Below, piece after piece: positions 25,124 through 32,801 of a DNA stretch of 34,704 nucleotides. Origin of the DNA: PCRC01 sp040384665 (GTDB lineage Bacteria > Pseudomonadota > Gammaproteobacteria > Burkholderiales > Burkholderiaceae_C); the NCBI GenBank assembly GCA_040384665.1, contig JAZKIY010000058.1:1-34704 (forward strand). The letters run 5' to 3'. Below the pieces are notes generated by a model. It saw only the letters and a list, made by a program, of their open reading frames with translations, had not been told where the DNA came from and made no database searches. The stretch's first letter is position 1, and each line of letters begins with the position of its first letter. Both the position numbers and the translations under genes were made by a program.

Positions 25124-25834
25124 CTAAAGTGTGACGCTGTGCAGCGCACGGGTGGACGTGCCTTCCAGCACCTTGACCGACACTGTTTTTACCACGGCTT
25201 GTGCTGGCAGGTCCACCAGCCCTTCCATGCGCTGGTACTGGCGAAACTGCAGTTTTTGTGCACCGCCGGGCAACGGCATGCTCCAGGGCTTGTTGTTCAG
25301 CGTGCCAGACAGCGTGATCTCCAGCATGCCGTCGAACTGTGGCGCCTTGCGCGCCGCCTGAATCACCAACACCTGCCACTTGAGCTGCGTGCCGCCCAGC
25401 ACCTCGGCCTGCAGGCTGCGCACGTTCAGGCTCTGGCCAGCGGCCAGCGGCACCAGTTGCTCAAAAAAACCGAGGTCGTCGCGCAGAGTGCGGTTGTCGG
25501 CTTCCAGCTGGCGAATCTGCTGCACCAGCTTCTCCTGCGCCACCTTTTCTGCCATCAGCAGGCTGCTGGTGGTGTTGCCGGCTTGCTGGGTGATCAGGAC
25601 ACGCTCCGCCCGGAGCTTTTGCACCTCAGTGCGCAGGCCTTCCAGTTCCAGTTGCCGGTCATGGTCCAGGCCGGCAATGTGCTTGCCGAATTCGAAGGCC
25701 CACAGGCCAATGGCCGCGCAAAAACCCAGCACCAGCGCCAGCAGCACCCAGCGCAGTGGCCAGGGCAAGGCGCTGCGCACGGCCATGCGCGGGGCGCTGA
25801 TGGTCAGGCGGCGGCGGAGCAGACGAAAGCGCAT
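25124..25834 (-). CDS. DUF6776-family membrane protein with coiled coil
   Basis: 236 residues from the ATG at 25834 (MRFRLLRRRLTIS). A basic N-terminus is followed by one membrane helix (LRWVLLALVLGFCAAIGLWAF), then a predicted coiled coil (LEGLRTEVQKLRAERVLITQ through QIRQLEADNRTLRDDLGFFEQL) and a C-terminal beta-rich domain. Function unknown; its pairing with a bactofilin suggests an envelope partner role (inference). Confidence 0.82.
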   Translation of the reverse strand: MRFRLLRRRLTISAPRMAVRSALPWPLRWVLLALVLGFCAAIGLWAFEFGKHIAGLDHDRQLELEGLRTEVQKLRAERVLITQQAGNTTSSLLMAEKVAQEKLVQQIRQLEADNRTLRDDLGFFEQLVPLAAGQSLNVRSLQAEVLGGTQLKWQVLVIQAARKAPQFDGMLEITLSGTLNNKPWSMPLPGGAQKLQFRQYQRMEGLVDLPAQAVVKTVSVKVLEGTSTRALHSVTL

Positions 25835-25913
25835 GGGCAGGTGGTGGGTGTCAGCGGTAGGGTCTGCAGTGTAGGCCAAGCCAGCGGTGGCGCTGTAAAG
25901 CCCGCGAAAGCAC

Positions 25914-25945
25914 AAAGCCGCAACAAGTTGCCTTGTGGCGGCTTT
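25914..25945 (-). terminator. Terminator of the rplM-rpsI operon
   Basis: Imperfect hairpin AAAGCCGC-C-ACAAG / CTTGT-T-GCGGCTTT with a GCAA loop, 33 nt past the rpsI stop. The T tract after it is short (TTTGTGCTTT). Confidence 0.6.
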
Positions 25946-25977
25946 GGGCGTTGGCACACGTGGTGCCAAGGTGCGTT

Positions 25978-26370
25978 TTAGCGCTTCGAGAACTGCTTGC
26001 GGCGGCGGGCGCCGTGCAAACCGACCTTTTTACGCTCGACTTCACGGGCGTCGCGGGTGACAAAACCAGCCTGGCTCAGCATCGGCTTGAGCGTGGCGTC
26101 GTAGTCAATCAGGGCGCGGGTGATACCGTGGCGGGTTGCACCGGCCTGGCCGGATTCGCCGCCGCCGTGCACGTTGACCATGATGTCAAACGTTTCAGCG
26201 TGGTTCGTCAGGTACAGCGGTTGCTTGCAGATCATGATCGAGGTCTGGCGGCCAAAGAACGCTTGAATGTCCTTGCCGTTCACGACGATCTGGCCGGAGC
26301 CTTTTTTCAGAAACACACGGGCGACGCTCGATTTGCGACGGCCGGTGCCATTGTTCCAATCACCAATCAT
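25978..26370 (-). CDS. rpsI: 30S ribosomal protein S9
   Basis: 130 residues, the family length. Seen: GTGRRKSSVARVFLKKG, FDIMVNVHGGGESGQAGA, RHGITRALI and the basic C-terminal tail ARRRKQFSKR that reaches the ribosomal P site. A strong AAGGAG precedes the ATG. Follows rplM by 11 nt in the standard rplM-rpsI operon. Confidence 0.98.
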   Translation of the reverse strand: MIGDWNNGTGRRKSSVARVFLKKGSGQIVVNGKDIQAFFGRQTSIMICKQPLYLTNHAETFDIMVNVHGGGESGQAGATRHGITRALIDYDATLKPMLSQAGFVTRDAREVERKKVGLHGARRRKQFSKR

Positions 26371-26381
26371 CTCAAGGCTCC

Positions 26382-26813
26382 TTAGATTGCCAGCACTTTA
26401 GGCTGTTGGGCGGTGTGGGGGTGCTCGGCACCGCCATACACCTTGAGCTTCTTGATCATGGCGTAGCCGAGCGGGCCCTTGGGCAGCATGCCCTTGACAG
26501 CCTTCTCGAGTGCGCGGCCAGGGAACTTGGCCTGCATGTCGCGGAAGTTGGTGGACGAAATACCGCCGGGGTAACCCGAGTGGCGGTAGTAAATCTTGTC
26601 GGTCGACTTGGCGCCGGTGACGCGCAGCTGGGCTGCGTTGATGATGACGATGAAGTCACCGGTATCGACGTGAGGCGTGTAAATGGCCTTGTGTTTGCCG
26701 CGCAAACGGAGAGCAACTTCGCTGGCTACTCGTCCGAGGACCTTGTCGGTCGCGTCAATCACAAACCACTCGTGCACCACGTCAGCGGGTTTGGCGCTGA
26801 AGGTTTTGGTCAT
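26382..26813 (-). CDS. rplM: 50S ribosomal protein L13
   Basis: 143 residues. Landmarks: WFVIDATDKVLGRVASEVA, LRGKHKAIYTPHVDTGDFIV, IYYRHSGYPGGI and AVKGMLPKGPLGYAMIKKLKVYGGAEHPH. Early-assembling large-subunit protein. In E. coli L13 represses its own operon through the mRNA leader; here the leader is about 140 nt and contains a stable hairpin (26894-26921), so a similar control is plausible. Confidence 0.98.
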   Translation of the reverse strand: MTKTFSAKPADVVHEWFVIDATDKVLGRVASEVALRLRGKHKAIYTPHVDTGDFIVIINAAQLRVTGAKSTDKIYYRHSGYPGGISSTNFRDMQAKFPGRALEKAVKGMLPKGPLGYAMIKKLKVYGGAEHPHTAQQPKVLAI

Positions 26814-26893
26814 GAGTTTTCTCTGTAAAGAGGGTTTGGCGGGCTCTTTTCTACGGTCGGTTTTCCTCTGACGGGAATCTCTTAGGTAGGTTT

Positions 26894-26921
26894 ATTGCCC
26901 AGGCACGGGGCCTTAGGCAAT
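26894..26921 (-). promoter_or_regulatory. Hairpin in the rplM mRNA leader
   Basis: Minus strand: ATTGCC-TA-AGGC-CCCGT-GCCT-G-GGCAAT, a two-part stem with a small internal asymmetry. It starts about 30 nt after the predicted transcription start and ends about 80 nt before the rplM ATG. There is no T tract, so it is not a terminator. Confidence 0.45.
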
Positions 26922-26959
26922 CTTCGCCGCGGAGCCACAAAAGCGCTGCGAAGCCTTGG

Positions 26960-26989
26960 ATTATACGAAGAATCGAGGGCGCAGTGCAA
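26960..26989 (-). promoter_or_regulatory. Sigma-70 promoter of rplM-rpsI
   Basis: On the minus strand TTGCAC (26989-26984), an 18-nt spacer and a consensus TATAAT (26965-26960). The predicted start near 26953 gives a leader of about 140 nt before rplM. Confidence 0.75.
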
Positions 26990-27044
26990 GAAGCTGTCAC
27001 CCAGCGGGCGGTTCGGCCCGGCGCAACGGTTACCATCCCAGTCT

Positions 27045-27986
27045 ATGTTCAGTTACCGCCACGCCTTCCACGCCGGCAACCACGCCGACGTGCTCAAGCA
27101 CACCGTGCTGGTGGCCATGCTCAAGCACCTGACCGAAAAAGAGGCGCCGCTGACGGTGGTTGACACCCATGCCGGCGCCGGGTTGTACCGGCTGGACGGC
27201 GACTACGCCAGCACCAGCGGCGAGGCCAGTGAAGGCGTGTTGCGCCTGTTTTTACAGCCAAATATTGCCCAAGCCCTAGTGAAAGCTAGCGGTGTAGCTA
27301 CTGAAACCATAGCGCCCGCATTGCAGGACTACCTCGATCTGGTGCGCTCCTTCAACAGCAGCGGCCAGGTCAAGGTCTACCCCGGCTCGCCGTTTGTGGT
27401 GCACCAGCTGCTGCGGGCGCAGGACAAACTCAAGCTGTTCGAGCTGCACCCGGCCGACAGCCGCGCGCTGGCGGGCAACATCGCCCAACTGGAAGCCGGG
27501 CGGCAGATTGCGGTGCTGGCGGAAGACGGTTTTGAGGGCCTGAAAAAATTCATCCCACCGCCGGCACGCCGTGCGCTGGTGCTGTGCGACCCGAGCTACG
27601 AGATGAAAACCGACTACGCCCGGGTGCTGACCCTGGCGGCGGACGCGCTGAAGCGCTTTGCCACCGGCACCTACGCTGTCTGGTACCCGGTGATTCCCCG
27701 GCCCGAAGCGCACGATTTGCCGCGCCGCCTGAAAACCATTGCCACCAAAGCTGGCAAGCCCTGGCTGCACGCCACGCTGGCGATCAAATCCGGCAAGCCG
27801 CCACTGGCGACCGACAAGGTCAATTCCGGTGAAAAAGCCCAGCGCCCTGGCTTGACGGCCAGTGGCATGTTCATCGTCAACCCGCCGTTCAGCCTGAAAC
27901 CAGCGCTGGCCGCGGCATTGCCGCAGCTGGTGACGCTGCTGGGGCAGGACAGCAGCGCGCGTTTCAGCCTCGAATCGGCTGGCTAG
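27045..27986 (+). CDS. rlmJ: 23S rRNA (adenine2030-N6)-methyltransferase
   Basis: 313 residues from the ATG at 27045 (MFSYRHAFHAGNHADVLKH, the family N-terminus); E. coli RlmJ has 280. SAM-dependent methylation of A2030 in 23S rRNA. Seen: VVDTHAGAGLY (motif I), VYPGSPFVVHQLLRAQD, the catalytic motif as DPSYEMKTDY (residues 182-191, where E. coli has DPPY), FATGTYAVWYPVI and TASGMFIVNPPF. Residues 76-90 (QALVKASGVATETIA) are encoded by an interspersed repeat and fall in a region that is variable in the family. Its TAG overlaps the stop of the convergent lipoprotein gene. Confidence 0.93.
   Translation: MFSYRHAFHAGNHADVLKHTVLVAMLKHLTEKEAPLTVVDTHAGAGLYRLDGDYASTSGEASEGVLRLFLQPNIAQALVKASGVATETIAPALQDYLDLVRSFNSSGQVKVYPGSPFVVHQLLRAQDKLKLFELHPADSRALAGNIAQLEAGRQIAVLAEDGFEGLKKFIPPPARRALVLCDPSYEMKTDYARVLTLAADALKRFATGTYAVWYPVIPRPEAHDLPRRLKTIATKAGKPWLHATLAIKSGKPPLATDKVNSGEKAQRPGLTASGMFIVNPPFSLKPALAAALPQLVTLLGQDSSARFSLESAG
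27271..27313 (+). repeat. 43-nt interspersed repeat, copy 6 (inside rlmJ)
   Basis: Plus-strand copy AAGCCCTAGTGAAAGCTAGC... ending GCTAC-N7-ATAGC (four of five pairs). Preceded by CCAAATATTGCCC. Read in the sense frame it gives QALVK, exactly as in copy 4. Confidence 0.75.
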
Positions 27987-28870
27987 GACACCCCGCGCCG
28001 CGCCAGCTTCATGGCGTCGTCGGCATAGCTGTTGAGCTTGCGGGCGGCCTGTGCGCGCTGCGCGGGCGTGGTGCTGTTGTGCACCACGGCCACACCGGCA
28101 CACCCGTCTTGCACCAAGGCATCGGCATAGCGGCGCTGTGCGGCGTCGGGCGCGCGCAGGCGGCGGGCCAGCAAAGCACGCATGCTGTCGCGGGTGGTGG
28201 TGAGGCCCGGCTTGGTCTGCGCAATTTGCTGGAGTACCTGCACCGCGTCCTGCTGGTGTCGCACCCGAATGGCGTAGGTGGTCTGGGCGTCAAAGGTGGC
28301 GCGCAGCACCTGCTGGCGCAACAGGTCGCGCTGCGGTGCGGCCAGGCGGCCGTAGACGGATTCGGCGCGGTCCAGCAATTCCGTGTAACGCCGTTCTTTC
28401 ATGTCGGTCGCGCTGCCGCCCAGCCATTTGGCGCGGTAATCGGCATTGCTTTTGGCGTACTTGCGTTCCAGTTGCTGCACCTGTGCGGGGGTGAGGCTGG
28501 CGGCCAGTGCCACCACGGCCGGCTCTGCCTTCACGCTCAGGCGTTCGCCCGAGGCCAGCACCTCTGCATAAACGCTGCAGACCGCATCGGCGGTGAGCGG
28601 CTCGGGCATGCGCTGGGCAGTGCTGCGGAGCAGCGTGGCGAGGCGGGGCAATTCGGTCTGGCGGTGCCATTGCTGGATGTCGGCCAGCTCACTGCGCACC
28701 TGCACCGACTGGGCGGTGTCGAGGTCCACATAGCCGTCGAGCCACCAGTGCACCAGCTCGGGCGCGTTGTTGTAGACAAGGGTGGGCGCGCCGCACGCAG
28801 ACAGCAGGGCCACGCCCAGCAAACCGATAATGGCAAAAACAGCAGAACCAACACGGGGAAACAGGCGCAT
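27983..28870 (-). CDS. DUF6279-family lipoprotein
   Basis: 295 residues from the ATG at 28870; an ATG at 28882 (MVLLMRL) is possible, and neither has a clear ribosome site. The signal peptide ends in lipobox LSAC with Cys26, predicting a lipid-anchored envelope protein. The helical body shows LVYNNAPELVHWWLDGYVDLD, a pattern of the DUF6279 family, and KYAKSNADYRAKWLGGSATDMKERR. Function unknown. Its start codon overlaps the glmU start on the other strand, and its stop shares a CTAG with rlmJ. Confidence 0.82.
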   Translation of the reverse strand: MRLFPRVGSAVFAIIGLLGVALLSACGAPTLVYNNAPELVHWWLDGYVDLDTAQSVQVRSELADIQQWHRQTELPRLATLLRSTAQRMPEPLTADAVCSVYAEVLASGERLSVKAEPAVVALAASLTPAQVQQLERKYAKSNADYRAKWLGGSATDMKERRYTELLDRAESVYGRLAAPQRDLLRQQVLRATFDAQTTYAIRVRHQQDAVQVLQQIAQTKPGLTTTRDSMRALLARRLRAPDAAQRRYADALVQDGCAGVAVVHNSTTPAQRAQAARKLNSYADDAMKLARRGVS

Positions 28871-30332
28871 GAGCAACACCATAGACCACATTGGCATCCC
28901 TGCGCTTGACGTGGTGATCATGGCGGCGGGCAAAGGCACGCGCATGAAAAGCCAGCGTCCCAAGGTGCTGCACCGCCTGGCGGGCAGACCGATGCTGGGC
29001 CATGTGGTGGCCACGGCGGCCGCGCTGGCAGCCCGGCGGGTGGTGGTGATCACCGGTCACGGCGCTATGGAAGTAGAAGCAGCACTGACAGGTTCTGCCT
29101 GGGCTCAGGGCACGTTCGAGGTGAAATTTGTGCGCCAGGAGCCACAACTGGGCACCGGGCATGCGGTGCAGCAGGCGGTGCCCGCCCTGCCCGACGACGG
29201 CACGGTGCTGATCCTCTCGGGCGACGTGCCACTGATCCAGCCCGACACGCTGCGTGCGCTGTTGGCCTTGAGCGCCGGCCAGCAGGTGGCGCTGCTCACC
29301 GTGGAACTGCCCGACCCGACCGGCTATGGCCGCATCGTGCGCGACGTGGCGCATGGCGACGCCCGGGTGGCGGCCATCGTCGAGCACAAAGACGCGAACG
29401 ACGCGCAGCGCGCCATCCGCGAAATCTACAGCGGCATCATGGCACTGCCCGCGCGGCTGCTGAAAGGCTGGCTGGCGCGGCTGACCAACGACAACGCGCA
29501 GCAGGAGTACTACCTGACCGACATCGTGCGTTTTGCGGTGGCCGACGGTGTGCCGGTGCGGGCCCACGCCATTTCGGACGCGCTGCAGGTGACGGGCATC
29601 AACAGCCCGGCGCAGCTGGCCGAACTGGAACGCGCCTGGCAGCGGCGGCTGGCCGATGCGTTGCTGGCCCAGGGCGTGCGGCTGGCCGACCCGGCGCGGC
29701 TGGACGTGCGGGCCGACCCGCGGCTGGACGTGCCGGGCGAACTGCGGTGCGGGCAAGACGTGGAAATCGATGTCAACTGCGTTTTTGAAGGCCGCGTCGA
29801 ACTCGCCGACAACGTGCGCATTGGCGCCAACTGCGTGGTGGCCAACGCCCGCATTGCCGCGGGCGCGGTGATCCACCCGTTTACCCACATCGACGGCGAG
29901 AAATTGGGCGTGACGGTCGGTGCTGGCGCGCTGGTGGGCCCGTTCGCCCGGCTGCGGCCCGGCGCGCAACTGGGGGCCGACGTGCACATTGGCAATTTTG
30001 TCGAGGTGAAGAACTCGACCTTGGCCGACGGCGCCAAAGCCAACCACCTTGCCTACCTGGGCGACGCCACCGTGGGCGAGCGGGTGAATTTTGGCGCCGG
30101 CAGCATCACCGCCAACTACGACGGCGCCAACAAGCACCGCACGGTGATCGAGGCCGACGTGCACGTCGGCAGCAACTGCGTGCTGGTGGCCCCGGTCACG
30201 CTGGGCGCGGGCGGCACGGTGGGGGGCGGCTCCACCATCACCAAGAGCACACCGCCGGGCGCTTTGAGCGTGGCGCGCGGCAAGCAGGCGAGCATTGCCA
30301 ACTGGCAGCGGCCGGTGAAGCAAAAGCCCTAG
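28869..30332 (+). CDS. glmU: Bifunctional GlcNAc-1-P uridyltransferase / glucosamine-1-P acetyltransferase
   Basis: 487 residues, a little over the 456 of E. coli. Makes UDP-GlcNAc for peptidoglycan and lipopolysaccharide. The N-terminal pyrophosphorylase has MAAGKGTRMKS, QLGTGHAV, LSGDVPL and QQEYYLTDIV; the C-terminal left-handed beta-helix acetyltransferase has GPFARLRPGA, NFVEVKNSTL, NHLAYLGDA and GAGSITANYDG. An insertion relative to E. coli between ITGHG and GTGHAV contains a degraded interspersed repeat (residues 66-80). The start codon overlaps the divergent lipoprotein start; an in-frame ATG farther upstream would run into that gene. glmS follows after 47 nt. Confidence 0.96.
   Translation: MSNTIDHIGIPALDVVIMAAGKGTRMKSQRPKVLHRLAGRPMLGHVVATAAALAARRVVVITGHGAMEVEAALTGSAWAQGTFEVKFVRQEPQLGTGHAVQQAVPALPDDGTVLILSGDVPLIQPDTLRALLALSAGQQVALLTVELPDPTGYGRIVRDVAHGDARVAAIVEHKDANDAQRAIREIYSGIMALPARLLKGWLARLTNDNAQQEYYLTDIVRFAVADGVPVRAHAISDALQVTGINSPAQLAELERAWQRRLADALLAQGVRLADPARLDVRADPRLDVPGELRCGQDVEIDVNCVFEGRVELADNVRIGANCVVANARIAAGAVIHPFTHIDGEKLGVTVGAGALVGPFARLRPGAQLGADVHIGNFVEVKNSTLADGAKANHLAYLGDATVGERVNFGAGSITANYDGANKHRTVIEADVHVGSNCVLVAPVTLGAGGTVGGGSTITKSTPPGALSVARGKQASIANWQRPVKQKP
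29064..29106 (-). repeat. 43-nt interspersed repeat, copy 7 (inside glmU)
   Basis: Minus-strand copy GAGCCCAGGCAGAACCTGTC... ending GCTTC-N7-ATAGC (three of five pairs). Closest to copy 5, with which it shares GAGCCC, GCAGAA and the total length. Antisense to glmU codons 66-80. Confidence 0.55.
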
Positions 30333-30379
30333 CCGGTCGCAGTCACCTAACATCCACCCTTCAACTTTCGGAGCTAGCC

Positions 30380-32254
30380 ATGTGCGGCATCGTCGGCGCG
30401 GTATCCAAGCGCAACATCGTTCCCATCCTGGTGCAGGGCCTGCAGCGGTTGGAGTACCGCGGCTACGACTCGTGTGGCGTGGCGATTCAACGCCCTGGCG
30501 CCACACCCGGCGCACCCAGCACCCTGCAGCGCGCGCGCAGCACCTCGCGCGTGGCAGAGCTGCTGGAACAGGTCGGCACCGATCACATCGAAGGCACAAC
30601 CGGCATTGCCCACACCCGCTGGGCCACCCACGGTGCGCCGGCGGTGCACAACGCCCACCCGCATTTCAGCCATGGCCCTGGCGCGCAGGCCGCGCAACAG
30701 CCGGGTCGCATCGCCTTGGTCCACAACGGCATCATTGAAAACCACGACGAACTGCGCAAAGACCTGCAGGCCAAGGGCTATGTGTTCCTGAGCCAGACCG
30801 ACACCGAAGTCATCTCCCATCTGATCGACAGCCTCTACCAAGGCGATCTGCTGGCCGCCGTGCAAGCCACCGTCAAGCAACTGCACGGCGCCTATGCGAT
30901 TGCGGTGTTCTGCCAGGACGAGCCGCAGCGGGTGGTGGGCGCGCGCGCTGGCTCACCGCTGATCGTCGGCGTCGGTGAGGACGGCCAGGAGAACTTCCTC
31001 GCCAGCGACGCCATGGCACTGGCCGGTGTGACGAACCAGATCGTCTACCTCGACGAAGGCGACGTGGTGGACCTGCAGCTCGGCCAGCTCGCGGTGTTCA
31101 ACCGCCAGGAGCACCCCGTGCAGCGCGACGTGAAAACGGTGCATGCCCACAGCGGCGCGGCCGAACTCGGCCCCTACCGCCATTACATGCAGAAGGAAAT
31201 CTTCGAGCAGCCCCGCGCGATTGCCGACACGCTGGAAGGCGTGGCCGGCATCACACCCGCGCTGTTTGGTGCCGAGGCAGAGGCGGTGTTTGGCCAGATC
31301 GACAAGGTGCTGATCCTCGCTTGCGGCACCAGCAGCTACGCCGGACTGACCGCCAAATACTGGCTGGAGAGCATTGCCAAGCTGCCCTGCCAGGTGGAAG
31401 TGGCCAGCGAATACCGCTACCGCGAAAGTGTGCCCGACCCCAAAACGCTGGTCGTCACCATCAGCCAGAGCGGTGAAACCGCCGACACGCTGGCGGCACT
31501 GAAGCACGCCCGCAGCCTCGGCATGGAACACACGCTGACCATCTGCAACGTCGCCACCAGCGCCATGGTGCGTGAGTGCAAGCTGGCCTTCATCACCCAC
31601 GCCGGGGTGGAAATTGGCGTGGCCTCCACCAAGGCCTTCACCACCCAGCTGGTGGCGCTGTTTTTGTTGACGCTGGTGATGGCCAAGCTGCGCGGCAAAC
31701 TGCCTGAGCGCGGCGAAATGGCCGCGCTGCGCAACCTGCGCCACTTGCCGGTGGCGGTGCAGTCGGTGCTGGCGCTGGAGCCACAAATCATCGCCTGGTC
31801 AGAGGCCTTTGCCAGCAAACAGAACGCGCTGTTCCTGGGCCGTGGCCGCCACTACCCGATTGCGCTGGAAGGCGCCCTCAAGCTCAAGGAAATCACCTAC
31901 ATCCACGCCGAGGCCTACCCGGCCGGTGAACTCAAACACGGCCCGCTCGCGCTGGTCGATGCGGCCATGCCCGTGGTCACCATCGCCCCGGCCGACGACT
32001 TGCTGGAAAAACTCAAGAGCAACATGCAGGAAGTGCGCGCCCGTGGCGGCCAGCTGTATGTGTTTGCCGACGGCGACACCCGCATCGAGAACGGCGAAGG
32101 CATCCACGTGATTCGCCTGCCCGAACACTACGGCGCGCTGTCACCGCTGCTGCACGTGGTGGCACTGCAACTGTTGGCGTACCACACAGCCTGCGCACGC
32201 GGCACCGATGTCGACAAGCCACGCAACCTGGCCAAATCGGTCACGGTGGAATAA
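30380..32254 (+). CDS. glmS: Glutamine-fructose-6-phosphate aminotransferase (isomerizing)
   Basis: 624 residues (E. coli 609). Makes glucosamine-6-phosphate from fructose-6-phosphate and glutamine, the entry to the amino-sugar pathway that GlmU completes. The glutaminase domain starts with the catalytic Cys after Met (MCGIVGAVSK) and has LEYRGYDSCGVA and HTRWATHGAP. Two SIS domains follow, with ACGTSSYAGLTAKYWLE, SQSGETADTLAALKHA, ASTKAFTTQ and EAYPAGELKHGPLALVD. The C-terminus PRNLAKSVTVE carries the active-site lysine. No ribozyme-like leader is seen in the 47-nt gap after glmU. Confidence 0.98.
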   Translation: MCGIVGAVSKRNIVPILVQGLQRLEYRGYDSCGVAIQRPGATPGAPSTLQRARSTSRVAELLEQVGTDHIEGTTGIAHTRWATHGAPAVHNAHPHFSHGPGAQAAQQPGRIALVHNGIIENHDELRKDLQAKGYVFLSQTDTEVISHLIDSLYQGDLLAAVQATVKQLHGAYAIAVFCQDEPQRVVGARAGSPLIVGVGEDGQENFLASDAMALAGVTNQIVYLDEGDVVDLQLGQLAVFNRQEHPVQRDVKTVHAHSGAAELGPYRHYMQKEIFEQPRAIADTLEGVAGITPALFGAEAEAVFGQIDKVLILACGTSSYAGLTAKYWLESIAKLPCQVEVASEYRYRESVPDPKTLVVTISQSGETADTLAALKHARSLGMEHTLTICNVATSAMVRECKLAFITHAGVEIGVASTKAFTTQLVALFLLTLVMAKLRGKLPERGEMAALRNLRHLPVAVQSVLALEPQIIAWSEAFASKQNALFLGRGRHYPIALEGALKLKEITYIHAEAYPAGELKHGPLALVDAAMPVVTIAPADDLLEKLKSNMQEVRARGGQLYVFADGDTRIENGEGIHVIRLPEHYGALSPLLHVVALQLLAYHTACARGTDVDKPRNLAKSVTVE

Positions 32255-32801
32255 AAGAAAACAGCAGCACCTGGCCGCGAACCCATATTTGGGCCAGCAT
32301 TGGCAACCCATTGCGCCTTCCGTGATGCGCAACATTTGCACAGTCAACCCGCGTTAAGACTCAGCTTCCAAATCAGACTTCTGCGTGCCCTGACGTGAAA
32401 TTCAGGTCTTACCTGACATCGAATCGCTAGGGTAACGTTGAACTTTGGGTGGGAGTCTTGATTGCCGCAATGCACTTAGACAGACCAGTGCAAGGAGACA
32501 AACGAATAGATGCCGAGGGTGCTCATGCTGGCCGCTCATAAGAAGTTGCTAACCCCTGTCGATTCCGCTTGAAGAAAGTTGCCAATTTTTCTCGGGGCTG
32601 CTCGGATGCATGAATTGAAGTGTGTGCAAGCCATTGCAGTCGCGTTCTCACGGCAGTCCATGCGCCTTAACAAGGTGTCCGCGAAACCAGCAGCAGCCCA
32701 ATACGGTGGCGCTAGTGTCCGATTCGCTCACCGAATGGAGAGCTTTTGGACATTGAGAAATGGTTCTGACCTTACTAAACTGCCACGCTTTCGGAGAAGA
32801 A
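32255..32801. other. 547-nt region without a supported gene
   Basis: No terminator with a T tract is seen after glmS. There is a perfect six-base inverted repeat TCAGGT-CTT-ACCTGA at 32402-32416 that could be an operator. A 20-codon frame at 32510-32572 (MPRVLMLAAHKKLL...) has AAGGAG 12 nt upstream but resembles nothing I know. The base composition looks less GC-rich than the flanks. Confidence 0.5.

Noticed and set aside
30322..30332. Eighth copy of the 43-nt repeat at the glmU stop (AAGCCCTAG)
   Set aside because: Only nine bases match and the stem is missing; probably chance.
30333..30379. glmS ribozyme or riboswitch before glmS
   Set aside because: The gap is only 47 nt and shows no such fold; the ribozyme is a feature of Gram-positive bacteria.
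28689..30599. Minus-strand frame of 636 codons opposite glmU
   Set aside because: Composition-driven shadow of glmU; no recognisable motif.
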